Source of the DNA: Rhynchopus sp. YZ270_cl-10
Lineage: Eukaryota > Euglenozoa > Diplonemea > Diplonemida > Diplonemidae
Assembly: GCA_964035575.1 (NCBI GenBank)
Contig: OZ037899.1
Coordinates: forward strand, 372,001 to 436,000
DNA: 64,000 bases
Direction: 5' to 3'
Position 1 is the first letter of the stretch; the number at the start of each line of letters is the position of its first letter. The notes below the pieces were generated by a model, which was given only the letters and a program-made list of their open reading frames with translations, was not told the origin of the DNA and ran no database searches. Positions 1 to 9,512 of this stretch are shown here, piece by piece. A program made the position numbers and the translations under genes.

Positions 1-826
1 CTCCGATCATTCCTAACCTTCTGAGATTCTGATCCAACCTCTTTAGCTTCACTGCAAGCAATTCATCGCGGGTATGACGACGCGACTCCGATGTCTTCTT
101 TGCCCCCGACGCAATAACAGTGGTCTTCCTCGCTGCAGCGATCGGCACCGTTAACGTCTTCGCCACCCTCACCTCAAAGACAGAAGGTGCAGAGTCACTT
201 CCTTCTGACGGAGCGTCTTCGTCATGACCCTCTCGCTTCATGATCCCCATGAAGGAAGCGCTCTTAAGTGAAACCCTAGCACGATGTGTCAGAAGTTCTC
301 GATCTCGTGTACTGTTTTTGTGGATTGTAGGTTTGTGAGTATTTCCGTTCGGTGCAGCGCTACTTTCAGAAGTAGAGTTAAACATCTGTGCAAATTCGCC
401 ATAAGAAATACAGCCACTCCCATCAGTGTCAACCTCTTTGATAAGTTTGTCGATATCCAAAGATAAGTCAAAATTCTTGACCATCGTGGAGAGAAGAGAA
501 GAAGACACCTCACCATCCTTCTCAGGACTCCCACCCATCGCAACGAAGGCTTGTACTGTGTCCGAATCAGGCGGGGCGGGTTGGAAAAACTTTGCTTTTT
601 CGGCTTCGATTGTTCGAACAAAATCGTCAAACCCTATGAAAGAGTCGGGATAAGGTAATAACGTTTGCATATATTCATCGGTAGGGCATTGTCCAAGCAT
701 TTGGAGAACGTTACGCAGTTTCCACAAAGAGTCAATCCTGCCAAATCCATTGCGTAGCACATGAGTGTTAAAGGCTTCACCACAAAGGTCGAATTCATCG
801 GAAGTCAGCTTTGGGCTTGGGGCCAT
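1..826 (-). CDS. EF-hand calmodulin-like protein, 3' end beyond window
   Basis: Reading from the ATG at 826 towards position 1 gives 275 codons without a stop, and the frame is still open at the window edge, so the gene is cut by the window. Residues 10-75 form a first EF-hand-like lobe without clear calcium ligands (it contains LGQCPTDEYM). Residues 133-144 form a full 12-residue EF-hand loop beginning DTDGSG and ending in Glu, so at least one calcium site looks usable. The tail from about residue 160 is basic and Ser/Thr-rich. The two-lobe calmodulin layout and the CPTDEYM-like stretch resemble calmodulin-like axonemal proteins such as DRC8/EFCAB2; that assignment is tentative. The EF-hand itself is clear. 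The next gene on this strand begins 1.9 kb upstream. Confidence 0.82.
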   Translation of the reverse strand, partial: MAPSPKLTSDEFDLCGEAFNTHVLRNGFGRIDSLWKLRNVLQMLGQCPTDEYMQTLLPYPDSFIGFDDFVRTIEAEKAKFFQPAPPDSDTVQAFVAMGGSPEKDGEVSSSLLSTMVKNFDLSLDIDKLIKEVDTDGSGCISYGEFAQMFNSTSESSAAPNGNTHKPTIHKNSTRDRELLTHRARVSLKSASFMGIMKREGHDEDAPSEGSDSAPSVFEVRVAKTLTVPIAAARKTTVIASGAKKTSESRRHTRDELLAVKLKRLDQNLRRLGMIG

Positions 827-1212
827 TTTTTTTGGAGAAAAGGAGAAAAAAAAAAGAGTTGATGGAAAGAAGGAGATGAACCTGAACCTTATCCTATCAG
901 GCCTCCCGATCGTTTTGGAATTTTGTTTTTTTGTGGAAACAAAAAAAAAGGGGGGGGTTTGTGTGGAGAGGTGTAGGTGTGGATTTGTGTTCTGTGTTTT
1001 AGTAGTTGTACTTTACTGGGGGAAATGGGGGGTGGGAGGGGGGAAAATAGTTGTGGGTATTGTAAATAATAATTGAGGAGTGAGGAATGGTTCTTTTCTG
1101 GTTTGGGAAAGCATTTTTTTTAAAAAAGAGAGAGAGAAAAAAAAACAAAGAAACGTTCAGGCAGTAGGATGAGTGCGTTCTGTGCAGATATGAGAAAAAT
1201 TTTTTTTGAACA

Positions 1213-1256
1213 GTTTTGTAAGATGAACCTAAGCCTCGGGGAAGTGCTTAGTCACC
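1213..1256 (-). repeat. GAGAGG-core element, subfamily A
   Basis: Read on the minus strand it has GGTGACTAAGCAC, a diverged loop (CTTCCCCGAG) and GCTTAGG, followed by TTCATCTTACAAAAC. The stem CTAAGC/GCTTAG is kept although the loop is longer than usual. Confidence 0.7.
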
Positions 1257-1326
1257 AAAAGGATGAAGGCTTGAAAGATGGAGGTGTGCCTCTCTCGAGC
1301 ACATTTACACATATGTCTGAAGAAAA

Positions 1327-1360
1327 GGTTTGTAAGATGAACCTAAGCCTCGGGTGCTCA
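1327..1360 (-). repeat. GAGAGG-core element, subfamily A, partial
   Basis: Second copy 70 bp from the first. The minus strand reads GAGCACCCGAGGCTTAGG and then TTCATCTTACAAACC. The outer part of the hairpin is degraded. Confidence 0.6.
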
Positions 1361-2114
1361 GTTCTTGCACAAAAAGAGAGAAAAAAGGAGAGGGGGAAAC
1401 CAACCTAAACGAAGAAACACTGGAGGGTGGGATATCCAACAAAGTGGTGAGAGGAGTCAAATCATGTGTTGTTTTTTTCTTCTTCTTTTTTTGCATTTCT
1501 CATAAATTTAATTTATGAGTGGACAAAAACTTTTGTCACTTGGTCGGTAGTAAATTGCGTGCATATTTTTAACATTTTTAACAGCTCACAACCCATGGTT
1601 ATTTTTAGTCGTAACTTCTCCTTTTTTTTTGCATGCGCACATACTTTCCCCCCCTGTTACACCGACCAAGAAAACCTTTTTTTTTTTTGTCCACCCCGTT
1701 CCTTTGTTCTATTTTTTTCGAGCATCTTTTTATGTTAAAATGATGCCATTTTATTTTGAGTTATGTTGCCTCCTTCATCCTCCCTCCCCAACCCCTCCCT
1801 ACCCTCGCTTTCTTTTTCACCCCCCTTCACAATGGCACACAGTGGTGTCTTCTTTGTTCTCTCTGTCTCAGGCAAGCATCACACCCACAAATAAGCACAG
1901 CGCAGAGGTATCCGTCGCCGAACTAAAAAATAATCCGCACATTTGCTATTCAGAAAAAGGGAAATGAAATCCGGGCTGATCCAGGCTCCATTTCTGGCTT
2001 CAAAAAAAAAAAACAAAAACAAACAAAATGTTCCCACAAACAACATGGGAGAATCTCTATATAATATGGGTAGTGGTACGTGTCTGTTTCATCCCCTTCG
2101 TTCACTAGGAAGAG

Positions 2115-2160
2115 TACCGTAACTCGTAAAAATTATTTGAACATTTTTACGGTTACGGTA
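2115..2160. repeat. short inverted repeat
   Basis: The left arm TACCGTAAC plus CGTAAAAAT pairs with the right arm ATTTTTACG plus GTTACGGTA around a loop of about 9 bases, with one extra base in the left arm. It lies in a spacer about 550 bp past the stop of the hydrolase gene. Confidence 0.6.
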
Positions 2161-2724
2161 AATCATCATGTACTTTTTTTTTCAGAGAAAGCAGAGTGAA
2201 ACACTAAGTACCCTTTTGCCTCTTTTTTCCTCCACGGCTTTGTGAGAAGAGGTGAACGCGCCTCACAGGACATACACCTTTTTCAAGAAAAAAAGATCGG
2301 GTATTTTGTTTGTGCGCTCAAAGCCGGGAAAACAAAAAGGTGAAAAAAATTGTGTTAAACTGAAGTACGGTTGTTGTGGTAAATTGAGTACTCAAAGAAA
2401 ACAAGCGAGCTTCTGTCTTTTTTCAATCCGTTTTTGTTTGCCCTGCAGCGCTGTCTCCAATCTTTTCAGAATTGACAACAAAAAAAATCCATCAGATGAA
2501 CACAAAGCCTCTGCTTTAGTCAACCTTAATCTTAAAATGCGGGGCAAATCAGAGTAGAAAATACACAATACTGCCAAAGAAAAACCACCACCACAATACC
2601 CACCCCCCCTCCCCCACAACACAACACCGCTGGGTTCTCTTTTTACCCCCCTTTTTTTTCTAGAATCTCTAAAATTTCCCCTATCCACCCCAACCCCACA
2701 AAAGACACCCCTCCCCTAACACCG

Positions 2725-4161
2725 TTAGCTTTGATAGCTTTCCTCTATCGGAGGTAGCGCCGAGGAGACGTTATCGACTGCGGCTGGGAGGGTGGTTGCA
2801 GGGTCGACCTGCGCTGGGAGGTCCTGTTTGACTTCGTCCTTTTCCTTCTTCTTCTCCTTCTCTTCTGTCTCCGGGGGTGCATCACCTAGCCCGCCTACCT
2901 GAACCATCATGGTATCCTCTTTGGATGCCGACTCTGGTGGTGCTATGTCATCGTAGGTGTGGGCTGGTCCGACCATCTCTTCGTCCGCTCCGTGGTCGAT
3001 ACCACTGTGGCCTGCGGTGCCTTGGAGGCTGTCTGCGAAGAGATCATCGCTAGAGGAACGTTCTACAGGGCGTTGGAGGTTTGCTTCAGCCTCTTTGGGG
3101 GACTCTTCCCCTTCTTCGTCGCTGGTTAACTCTCCGCCACCGATTTTTGACATAGGATCAGCGTGGGTTGTTGATTCGATGTTGTCAGAATCATTGTATT
3201 TGCGGCTCAGAACGTTGACAGGAAGGATTGAAGTGGAGCCGCGATTTGCTGGGGCAGGTTTGGAGATGAGGTGGTGGACAAAGAAATTCGCTGCAGCGTC
3301 GAGGAAGAAGTTTGGTCGGTCGTCGTTGTGTCCCCCTTCTACCCGCATGAAAAAGCATTCCCCCGCATACGCCTCTTGAATCTTTTTTGAATGTTCTTGA
3401 GGTACCATTAAATCTTCATCTGCATGAACAATTAATGCGGGAACATCGCTTTGTGCAGCGTATTTCACTGTGTTTAAGTCATATATGTCAAAGCCGACTC
3501 GCTCCAGAATAGAATCCCTCATATTCCCGATCGCCATTTTCAGCAACCATTTTGGCACCCACGATTTATAGCCGAGAGCAAGTTCAATCATGAGCTCGGA
3601 AAGCTCGCTGTACGGCGAGTCGCAGACAATCCCGCCCACAGTTGGGTCTTTGCTTGCGTACATTATGCTGGTTACTGCACCCATAGAGCGGCCCCATAGA
3701 CCTATCTTGGAGACACGCTTGGTTTGGTGGAGGTGGTCTACAATCGCAGCTAGGTCCTGTTTTTCGAAGAATCCGAGGGATACGTACTCACCATCGCTCT
3801 GACCGGACCCACTGAAGTCCAACGCAAAGAGCGTGATCCCTAGGGGGAGCAAGACCGGAACATAATCCAAGGCGTCCTGCCGAGACCCGCAGTTGCCGTG
3901 GAGGTAGATCACGCAGGGTAGGGCATCTGCCTTGCGTTGTGATGGGGTCGGTTCGAAGTGCGAGCACTGCAAGGTTTGTCCACGTGGGTTGGTTACAGTT
4001 TTGTCAGTGCGTTCATAGATACCGTCGTCTATCCGGAAGATCTGTGAGGGTGTGTGGGGATGTTTGAAAGTTGTTGCGTTTGAATAGATATGTGGAAAGG
4101 GGGTATGACGAAGTTGTGTGGTGTGGCTGATTCGCACTTCTTGCGTACTGTGCACCCCCAT
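2725..4161 (-). CDS. alpha/beta hydrolase, serine hydrolase/peptidase S9-like
   Basis: A 478-residue protein. Residues 80-300 are an alpha/beta-hydrolase core: HGN at 88-90 (oxyanion strand), nucleophile elbow GRSMGA with Ser159, HADEDLMVP with the likely catalytic Asp at 250, and GGHND with His278. All three catalytic residues are present, so activity is likely. The substrate cannot be told from sequence. Trypanosomatids carry a family of this shape annotated as clan SC, S9-like serine peptidases; related eukaryotic proteins act as lipases or thioesterases. The last 170 residues are a low-complexity acidic/lysine-rich tail with no recognisable domain. There is no signal peptide or membrane segment. 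The first Met is the only one before the core and is taken as the start. The ATG lies 1.4 kb past the stop of the FKBP-TPR gene, which is upstream on this strand. Confidence 0.9.
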   Translation of the reverse strand: MGVHSTQEVRISHTTQLRHTPFPHIYSNATTFKHPHTPSQIFRIDDGIYERTDKTVTNPRGQTLQCSHFEPTPSQRKADALPCVIYLHGNCGSRQDALDYVPVLLPLGITLFALDFSGSGQSDGEYVSLGFFEKQDLAAIVDHLHQTKRVSKIGLWGRSMGAVTSIMYASKDPTVGGIVCDSPYSELSELMIELALGYKSWVPKWLLKMAIGNMRDSILERVGFDIYDLNTVKYAAQSDVPALIVHADEDLMVPQEHSKKIQEAYAGECFFMRVEGGHNDDRPNFFLDAAANFFVHHLISKPAPANRGSTSILPVNVLSRKYNDSDNIESTTHADPMSKIGGGELTSDEEGEESPKEAEANLQRPVERSSSDDLFADSLQGTAGHSGIDHGADEEMVGPAHTYDDIAPPESASKEDTMMVQVGGLGDAPPETEEKEKKKEKDEVKQDLPAQVDPATTLPAAVDNVSSALPPIEESYQS

Positions 4162-4390
4162 TCAACCATTGTAGGTGAAAAATGGTAGAATTTTTTTAAA
4201 GGGGTGAAATGGGTGTGTATGGATTTCGAGATTATCTCAATTATCTCGCCCAAGATTAAAAGTGGCTGCCCAACTCCTCAGGCAAGACACTGGCGTGATG
4301 GGCTTTGGTAATGAGCACTGCCTTTTTTTTCGTATCTCTGTGCTAAGTCAATCGATTTAATTTTTTTTTCAAGGTGATTGACTAAATAGA

Positions 4391-4488
4391 ACAGCAGACT
4401 TGAAATTGAACCACCCTCTTGTGACAGTGCACTGTGGGGGTGGACTCCAACCATGCAGTCCCACATCTATTTTCGTGGTTTTAGATCT
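4391..4488 (-). repeat. GAGAGG-core element, subfamily C
   Basis: Diverged copy of the roughly 115-bp subfamily C. The plus strand carries ACTTGAAATTGAACCACC, then CAGTGCACTG, GGGTGGACTCCAACCATGCA and TTTTCGTGGTTTTAGATC, in the same order as the other copies. Confidence 0.65.
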
Positions 4489-4789
4489 GATATTAAAACA
4501 TTACCTGTGGACCCATAGAGCTGACTTCATACTCCCGCCGCTGAGGACGAACCACAAGACTGCACACCTCCTCCCATTTTTGGGAGAGCTTTTGCATGGT
4601 TGTTAGGGATGCGCAAGATGGTCTTTAGATCACACCAAATAGAGGAAAAGGGATGAAACAGAACAGAGCGAAACGCCCTTTGGTTGCGTTTGTGTAATGG
4701 TTTTCGGTGCAATGTGTTGTCTGGAAGGGTGGTGGTGGTGGGTAGTGTGATATTATTAACTTTGCACGGCATTGTTTTGTACCCAAACG

Positions 4790-5356
4790 CAGGGTGTTTC
4801 CTAATTTTGGAAATTTTCCGGAAAATTCCGACATCCGGAAGCAAATTTTTTCCCTGGAAAAAAAGTGGGTTTGCCGAAGTGGCCAAGTTCTTGGTGTTGG
4901 TCAAAATGAGTGTAAGGAAAAGGGGACCAGGTAAATCCCACAACTCAGATTTTCTCTCCTGATCCTGAAAACATGAAAATGCCCGAAAACACCGGCATTT
5001 GCATTTTCGGAATCCGCCCGTTCTGTGGTGGGGTCAATTTGACGAAATGGACAAGTCCTTGGTTTTGGTCAAAACCCGTCAGTGTAAGGTAAAGAGGGGC
5101 AAGTGTTTGCCTGTAGAAACTGGTAGGAACAGGCAGCGCCGCAGGCGCACGGTACCCAACATCGGTGAAAATAAAAATTCCCGAAAACTGCTTTATTTGA
5201 ATGATTGGAGCGATCCAGAACAGCGAACATACTTTTTTCGGGAAAATATCAAAAAATAAGCACTTTAAATACGTCCCTAATTTTTTCCCGCAAATTTTTT
5301 CCCTGGCCAATTTTTTCCAAATCCCCGGAAGCGGAAGCAAATTAGGAAACACCCTG
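4790..5356. mobile_element. hAT-type non-autonomous DNA transposon (567 bp)
   Basis: The element starts CAGGGTGTTTCCTAATTT and ends with its inverse. It is flanked by a perfect 8-bp direct repeat CCCAAACG at 4782-4789 and 5357-5364. CAGGG ends plus an 8-bp target duplication are the hallmark of hAT transposons. There is no transposase inside, so it depends on an autonomous partner. The interior carries a C(GNA)G hairpin at 5136-5148. A 300-bp stretch (about 4870-5160) recurs inverted at 25575-25850. The perfect target repeat and good termini suggest a fairly recent insertion. Confidence 0.9.
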
Positions 5357-5585
5357 CCCAAACGTTTTGAAAAAAAAAACCTCTTTTGTGGATATTCACA
5401 ACACGATAGTACCCACAGAGAAGGAAGGGTAAGGCCAATCCGAAGTATTTTAGAAGGTATAAATGATTTTTTTGGCCTAAAAAAAAAAAAGGCAACCTTT
5501 TTTTTTGCTGTCGCTTGAGATTACATAAATCTACGTTATTTATGAGACTATTTCCTTCTTTCTCTCCCCCATTTTTTTCCCCCTC

Positions 5586-6452
5586 TCACTTCTTCGCATC
5601 CTCACCAAAGACGCCACCCCACGTCGACTTATCCTTTTTGTTCGCAGCTGAACGTGCTATATGGAGTTGTGTCCTGAGATTCGCAACGTCATCTGCGTAT
5701 GAGGGATCACTCACCTTTGCGAGATCCACTTCAGCCTTTTCAAATTCCGCCACGTTGCAGTAACAGGTGGCACGACGGAGGAGGAGTTTTGGTGATGCAG
5801 ACGTTGCCGCCGGCGCGGGTGTCTCTGATATGGGTCGTATGCTTCCAGGCACACCACTGCCAAACCCTCCGCTTGTCCGTCCCAACACAGCGTCTGCAGG
5901 AGCCTCGAGAAGTGCGTCCAACACTTCGATCGCACGACGGAACTCAGCACGCTTCAAATGCACTAACGACAGATTGCTCCGAATCGCAGTAGCAGCCTCC
6001 TTCAAGCGCTCCTGCTCCTGCGTGCCCAGCCCGAGGGCGACGTCGGCATAACGCAGCCCAGCAGTATACCACACCTCGGCACGTTCGTATTCTTTGTTCT
6101 TCAAGTGTGTGTTCGCTGTTTCCTTGAAAGTGCAAGCCTGGTTGATCTTCCCCTCCAAGTCAAGCTCGTATGGTTGAGGAAAGTTTGTGATCGAAGTGAC
6201 CTTGATGGTGCGTGTCGTCGCAACACCGTTTGCCTGACGGTATTCAACAGAGGCCACTGTGCCCAGCTTCATGCGGCGTACTGCTAGTTGGAGTGGTGCG
6301 TCGAGGTCCCAGTCTCCAAGGACACCGGAGGAGGTTGTGTCTCCCTCTTCTATTGTAACTTCTGCCATCTCGTATGGCCACGCCCCGGTCCCGCCTTCGA
6401 GGACATCAAAGAGAACAACATAGTCGCCATCTTCGTTGATGTTGATTGCCAT
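5586..6452 (-). CDS. FKBP-like and TPR-domain protein (immunophilin co-chaperone type)
   Basis: A 288-residue protein when started at the ATG at 6452; an earlier in-frame ATG at 6590 would read through His-rich simple sequence and is unlikely. Residues 5-90 have the layout of an FKBP prolyl-isomerase fold (VLFDVLEGGTG, then LDAPLQLAVRRMKLGTVASV), but the aromatic active-site residues of active FKBPs are not evident. Residues 100-275 hold TPR-type helical pairs (ACTFKETANTHLKNKEYERAE; LSLVHLKRAEFRRAIEVLD; LLRRATCYCNVAEFEKAEVD), the usual Hsp90/Hsp70 tail-binding module. The order matches FKBP-TPR co-chaperones. I infer a chaperone-linked cytosolic protein, probably not an active isomerase. Just upstream of the start, at 6533, a 109-bp tandem repeat begins. 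A pyrimidine tract ending in CAG lies about 15 bases before the ATG and could be a splice acceptor. Confidence 0.82.
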   Translation of the reverse strand: MAININEDGDYVVLFDVLEGGTGAWPYEMAEVTIEEGDTTSSGVLGDWDLDAPLQLAVRRMKLGTVASVEYRQANGVATTRTIKVTSITNFPQPYELDLEGKINQACTFKETANTHLKNKEYERAEVWYTAGLRYADVALGLGTQEQERLKEAATAIRSNLSLVHLKRAEFRRAIEVLDALLEAPADAVLGRTSGGFGSGVPGSIRPISETPAPAATSASPKLLLRRATCYCNVAEFEKAEVDLAKVSDPSYADDVANLRTQLHIARSAANKKDKSTWGGVFGEDAKK

Positions 6453-6532
6453 TGTGAAGGTGTTCTGTGGGTGAGGTGAGGTGAGGTGGTGGAGGTGGTG
6501 GAGGTGGTGGGTGGTGTAGGGGGGTAGGGGGG

Positions 6533-6820
6533 ATCTCAGCCGGTGTTCATTCGCATGTGAAGGCATGGCGTGCACTCCTTGCGTACACACATCACAGCTT
6601 CTGGTTGTGGAAAGGTCTGGAGTGGGGGTGTGGGAAGAAGAATCTCAGCCGGTGTTCATTCGCATGTGAAGGCATGACGTGCACTCCTTGCGTACACACA
6701 TCACAGCTTCTGGTTGTGGAAAGGTCTGGAGTGGGGGTGTGGGAAGAAGAATCTCAGCCGGTGTTCATTCGCATGTGAAGGCATGGCGTGCACTCCTTGC
6801 GTACACACATCACAGCTTCA
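6533..6820. repeat. 109-bp tandem repeat, 2.6 copies
   Basis: Copies begin at 6533, 6642 and 6751 with ATCTCAGCCGGTGTTCATTC. The third stops near 6820. The visible differences are one base (GGCATGGCG versus GGCATGACG). The period is exactly 109, so the array is young. It starts 80 bp upstream of the FKBP-TPR ATG, so it probably lies in that gene's leader or in the spacer just before it. Confidence 0.92.
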
Positions 6821-7023
6821 CTTCAAAGTCCATACGAACACAGAGTCAGACAAAGAAACTCCCTCCCTTTTTTTTTAAATCTCGTTTCTTCTCACATAGC
6901 AACGGTAGGAAATCATGTTGCAAAATCGTGAACTAGCATAAGACACACACCAGCCCCCCCACCCCTCTTACTCTCTCTCCTCCCACCGGGCGACATTGCG
7001 CGTCAGAACAGTTATGAGAGAAA

Positions 7024-7061
7024 AGTTTGCAGGATGGGCCTAAGCCTCACAGTGCTTATCC
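7024..7061 (-). repeat. GAGAGG-core element, subfamily A
   Basis: The minus strand reads ATAAGCACTGTGAGGCTTAG and then GCCCATCCTGCAAAC. The stem is kept and the loop altered. Confidence 0.65.
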
Positions 7062-7416
7062 TGTCTATCCTCCAAAAAAAAAATTCACTGAAAGCTTTTA
7101 TTGCAATATGGGAAATTACAACCAAAAGCACATCACTAAAGGGGGGGTTAACTGACAAAAAAAACTTACTTTACCCCTTATTTTTGCACAACTCTATTAC
7201 GTTTGCACATGCACACTAAAAAAATAAAGAATGCTTTTCAGTACACATGCGTAGAGGTGAATGAAGGGGGGAGGGGAGGGCTGCCCTCCATGGGAACGTG
7301 GGATAAAAAACTTTTCTTTGGTTCTTAGACTACTATCGCTAGACTGCAGCCACGATTTATTTTTTCACAGGATCCTTAAGGAGAGAGGTAACCGTAGGAT
7401 AAAAGCGAACCCCTGT

Positions 7417-7520
7417 AAGATGAATGCGCCTCCCATGCACACATCGTTACCAGAGCACCAAGCATTGAATGTGCACACACCCATGGGACACACAGTGTAC
7501 GTATACAACATCCTTTTGCC
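7417..7520 (-). repeat. GAGAGG-core element, subfamily B
   Basis: The plus strand shows GTAAGATGAATGCGCCTCCC, ATGCACACATC and later CACACACCCATGGGACACAC. It is a diverged copy of the element at 7993. Confidence 0.55.
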
Positions 7521-7734
7521 CCAAGGAAATATAACAGTTTTTGTTTTTTTTTTTCAAAAAAAAAATGGGGGTGAAAGAGATGAAAAGTTGGCAAGATAAA
7601 CCCAATACTCTGATTTAGGCTTCTTGTATAAAATGTGAACTATCAAATATGTCTAGCCCGCATGTATAGTGGGGGCGATGCTCCATCTCTGAGGAACTAC
7701 CCACAGCTGCCTAACGACGCGCGATGCATACATT

Positions 7735-7905
7735 TGTTTGTGCGTAAATGGTGTTCCGGAGGGGCCTTTTTTTGACATATCCTTGACAGGTATTCAGGAA
7801 CACCAGTAAAGCGTGCAATAAATATTTCTGTGGTATTTTTTATTACTGCAATACGCTCCCATTGACTACCTCTGGCTGAAGAGGAAAACCTCTTTGAGGC
7901 CAAAA
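7735..7905 (-). repeat. copy of the 3' flank of the glutaredoxin-like gene
   Basis: It shares with 16917-17010 the order TTTGTGCGTAAA, AATAAATATT, ATTACTGCAATACGCTCCC and GAAGAGGAAAACC...TCTTTGAGG. The last part can fold as AAGAGG/CCTCTT with a short loop. No coding remnant of the glutaredoxin gene is visible next to this copy. Confidence 0.65.
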
Positions 7906-7992
7906 AAAGACAAAAAAATCTCGGAATAAAATAAAACAAAATTGGCATATGGAAAGAGTCTGTAAAATAGACAAAAAGAAAGAACAGCGTTT

Positions 7993-8100
7993 GTACGATG
8001 AATGCACCTCTCGTGCACACATACACATACACACCCATGTGGCCATATTCTGCGCAAGAATTACCCCCTATTTGGTTATCAAACACACATTTTTAAGAAC
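7993..8100 (-). repeat. GAGAGG-core element, subfamily B
   Basis: The minus strand has TGCACGAGAGGTGCATTCAT (stem TGCAC/GTGCA, loop GAGAG). On the plus strand it is followed by ACACCCATGTGGCCATATTC, TGCGCAAGAATTACCCCCTA and TTATCAAACACACA. This long tail is typical of subfamily B. Confidence 0.75.
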
Positions 8101-8485
8101 CAGCATAGACCTAGGGGTCATTGTAAGAAAAGTTAAAAAAAAAGGGGGGCAAAAGGTGAAAAAAAGCTTCTGTTTTTTTTGTCCTGTACTTTGTTACTCG
8201 AGTTACCATATTTTCACCAAACGGTGTGCGTAACTTTTAGTATCGACTTACTTGCCGTGGTGGTTCGTCCATAGACCTAGGGGTCGGGAGAGCTGCGTTA
8301 AATATGAGAGCTCCCAAGGATGAGCTACACAAGACGAAACGCCCTTTTTTTTTCCTTTTTTCCTTTTTTCCTTTTTCCCTGTTGTTGTTGCTGTTGTACC
8401 GACAATCGCCCACCTTGAGGTAGGTCCTGTGGACATAGTATCGCCCGAAGTGTCATTTGATAGAGTTTTGTTGTATTCAAAGAAA

Positions 8486-8550
8486 AGTTGAAAGTGCAAA
8501 CGCCTCGCCGTTCATCGACGGACGCAGGGGCACTGGGATTTAAATACCAC
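8486..8550 (-). repeat. GAGAGG-core element, subfamily D
   Basis: The plus strand reads AAAGTTGAAAGTGCAAACGC, CTCGCCGTTCATCGACGGAC and GCAGGGGCACTG. The ends AGTGC and GCACT pair. Confidence 0.7.
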
Positions 8551-8993
8551 TAAACTCCACCAAAAATTTCAGGCAAATCAAAGTGGTTTGACTCTAGAAA
8601 GTAGCGCTGTATCTCTCTCTCTCTCTAGGTTGTTTATTTTTGGGATTTGAGAAAAAGTACGCAAAAAAAAAAAAAAAAAAGCAGCTAGTGAACAGAGTGC
8701 GCATTCACCCATCCCCATAGTGAGTAAAGGTGTAGCGTACATTTTATTTGAATGAACATGAACTTTTAAAAGAAAAGACGTTTGCAAATAACACAGGCAC
8801 AACGAAACGGATTATGGACAAAAAAAATTTTTAGACACCTCAAACAGGGCTAGAATAGAAATGCTTCACAGACAACCTCAGAGGCGTTAGTTTGTTGTAT
8901 TGACAACCAACCCCCATCAAGATGGTGGGTTGTCATCACAAAGGGGGTCACATGCCCCATCTTGGATATCACTTTTCAAAGAAAAAGAGAAGT

Positions 8994-9080
8994 TGAAAGT
9001 GCATAACGCCTCACCGTTCATCGACGGACGCAGGGGCATTGGTTCACCGCGGGTTATCGAACCCCAGAGAGCACTTAACC
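8994..9080 (-). repeat. GAGAGG-core element, subfamily D, long form
   Basis: Closely similar to 8486-8550, continued by TTCACCGCGGGTTATCGAAC and CCCAGAG. The GGGTTATCGAACCC end resembles a tRNA T-arm but has an extra base, so tRNA origin is only possible. Confidence 0.7.
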
Positions 9081-9378
9081 TTCAAAGAAGAAAAAAAATG
9101 CTTGGAGCAAAAACAAAAGGGGGTACGAAACGCCATCAGGCAAGGAATTCAACGTAAAACATAAAAAAGGAAAGAACTACACAAAGTGGGGGGGAGATAC
9201 CATGTTTGTGAAATATATTTAAAATACTGTACAAATTATTACTCTGAGGCAGACTAAAAAGAAAAAAAACTGGAATGCCCCGAACGTCAGATTTGTCCCA
9301 GTTTTATTCCGTCCCAAAATAATCATTTTTACGGTAATTTTAAACACGGTCAAGGGGGGAGCAGATCAAAAAAAGAAA

Positions 9379-9420
9379 AGTTTATAAGATGATCCTAAGC
9401 CTCTCGTGCTTAGTCACCTT
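9379..9420 (-). repeat. GAGAGG-core element, subfamily A, near consensus
   Basis: Near-perfect copy. The minus strand has GGTGACTAAGC, loop ACGAGAG, GCTTAGG, then ATCATCTTATAAAC followed by a pyrimidine tract. Confidence 0.85.
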
Positions 9421-9433
9421 ATGTTGAAAAAGT

Positions 9434-9512
9434 GAAGTTATTAATGCAGGGACCTCCGACGTACGATGCCAGCCATCCGAATGAAAGCACAAAAGTACCC
9501 TGCGGCCAACAA
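9434..9512 (-). repeat. GAGAGG-core element, subfamily E
   Basis: The plus strand carries TTAATGCAGGGACCTCCGAC, GTACGATGCCAGCCATCCGA, ATGAAAGCACAAAAGTACCC and TGCGGCC. The same order recurs at 39836, 40566 and 52575. Confidence 0.7.

Larger units (their letters stand above)
827..2724. other. spacer, no gene; repeats and homopolymer runs
   Basis: I see no coding region here on either strand. It holds two GAGAGG-core repeats (1213-1360), an inverted repeat at 2115-2160 whose arms start TACCGTAAC and end GTTACGGTA, and long pyrimidine or purine runs. The pyrimidine-rich plus strand at 1620-1820 and 2580-2690 is of a kind that could arise from 3' UTR or spacer sequence. Confidence 0.6.

Noticed and set aside
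289-630. 113-codon minus-strand frame starting MTILFEQSKPKK
   Set aside because: It is an out-of-frame shadow of the EF-hand gene, which runs through the same DNA from 826 in another frame with a clear calcium-binding loop.
6453-6590. N-terminal extension of the FKBP-TPR protein
   Set aside because: The extra 46 residues come from GGT/GTG simple sequence and the tandem array; the ATG at 6452 begins the conserved domain.
8994-9080. Possible tRNA gene (GGGTTATCGAACCC)
   Set aside because: The T-arm-like sequence has an extra base, there is no acceptor, D or anticodon arm around it, and it is part of a repeated element.
9379-9420. GAGAGG-core loop read as a tRNA anticodon arm
   Set aside because: The plus-strand loop CTCTCGT with a 6-bp stem resembles a tRNA-Glu anticodon arm, but no other tRNA part is present in any copy.
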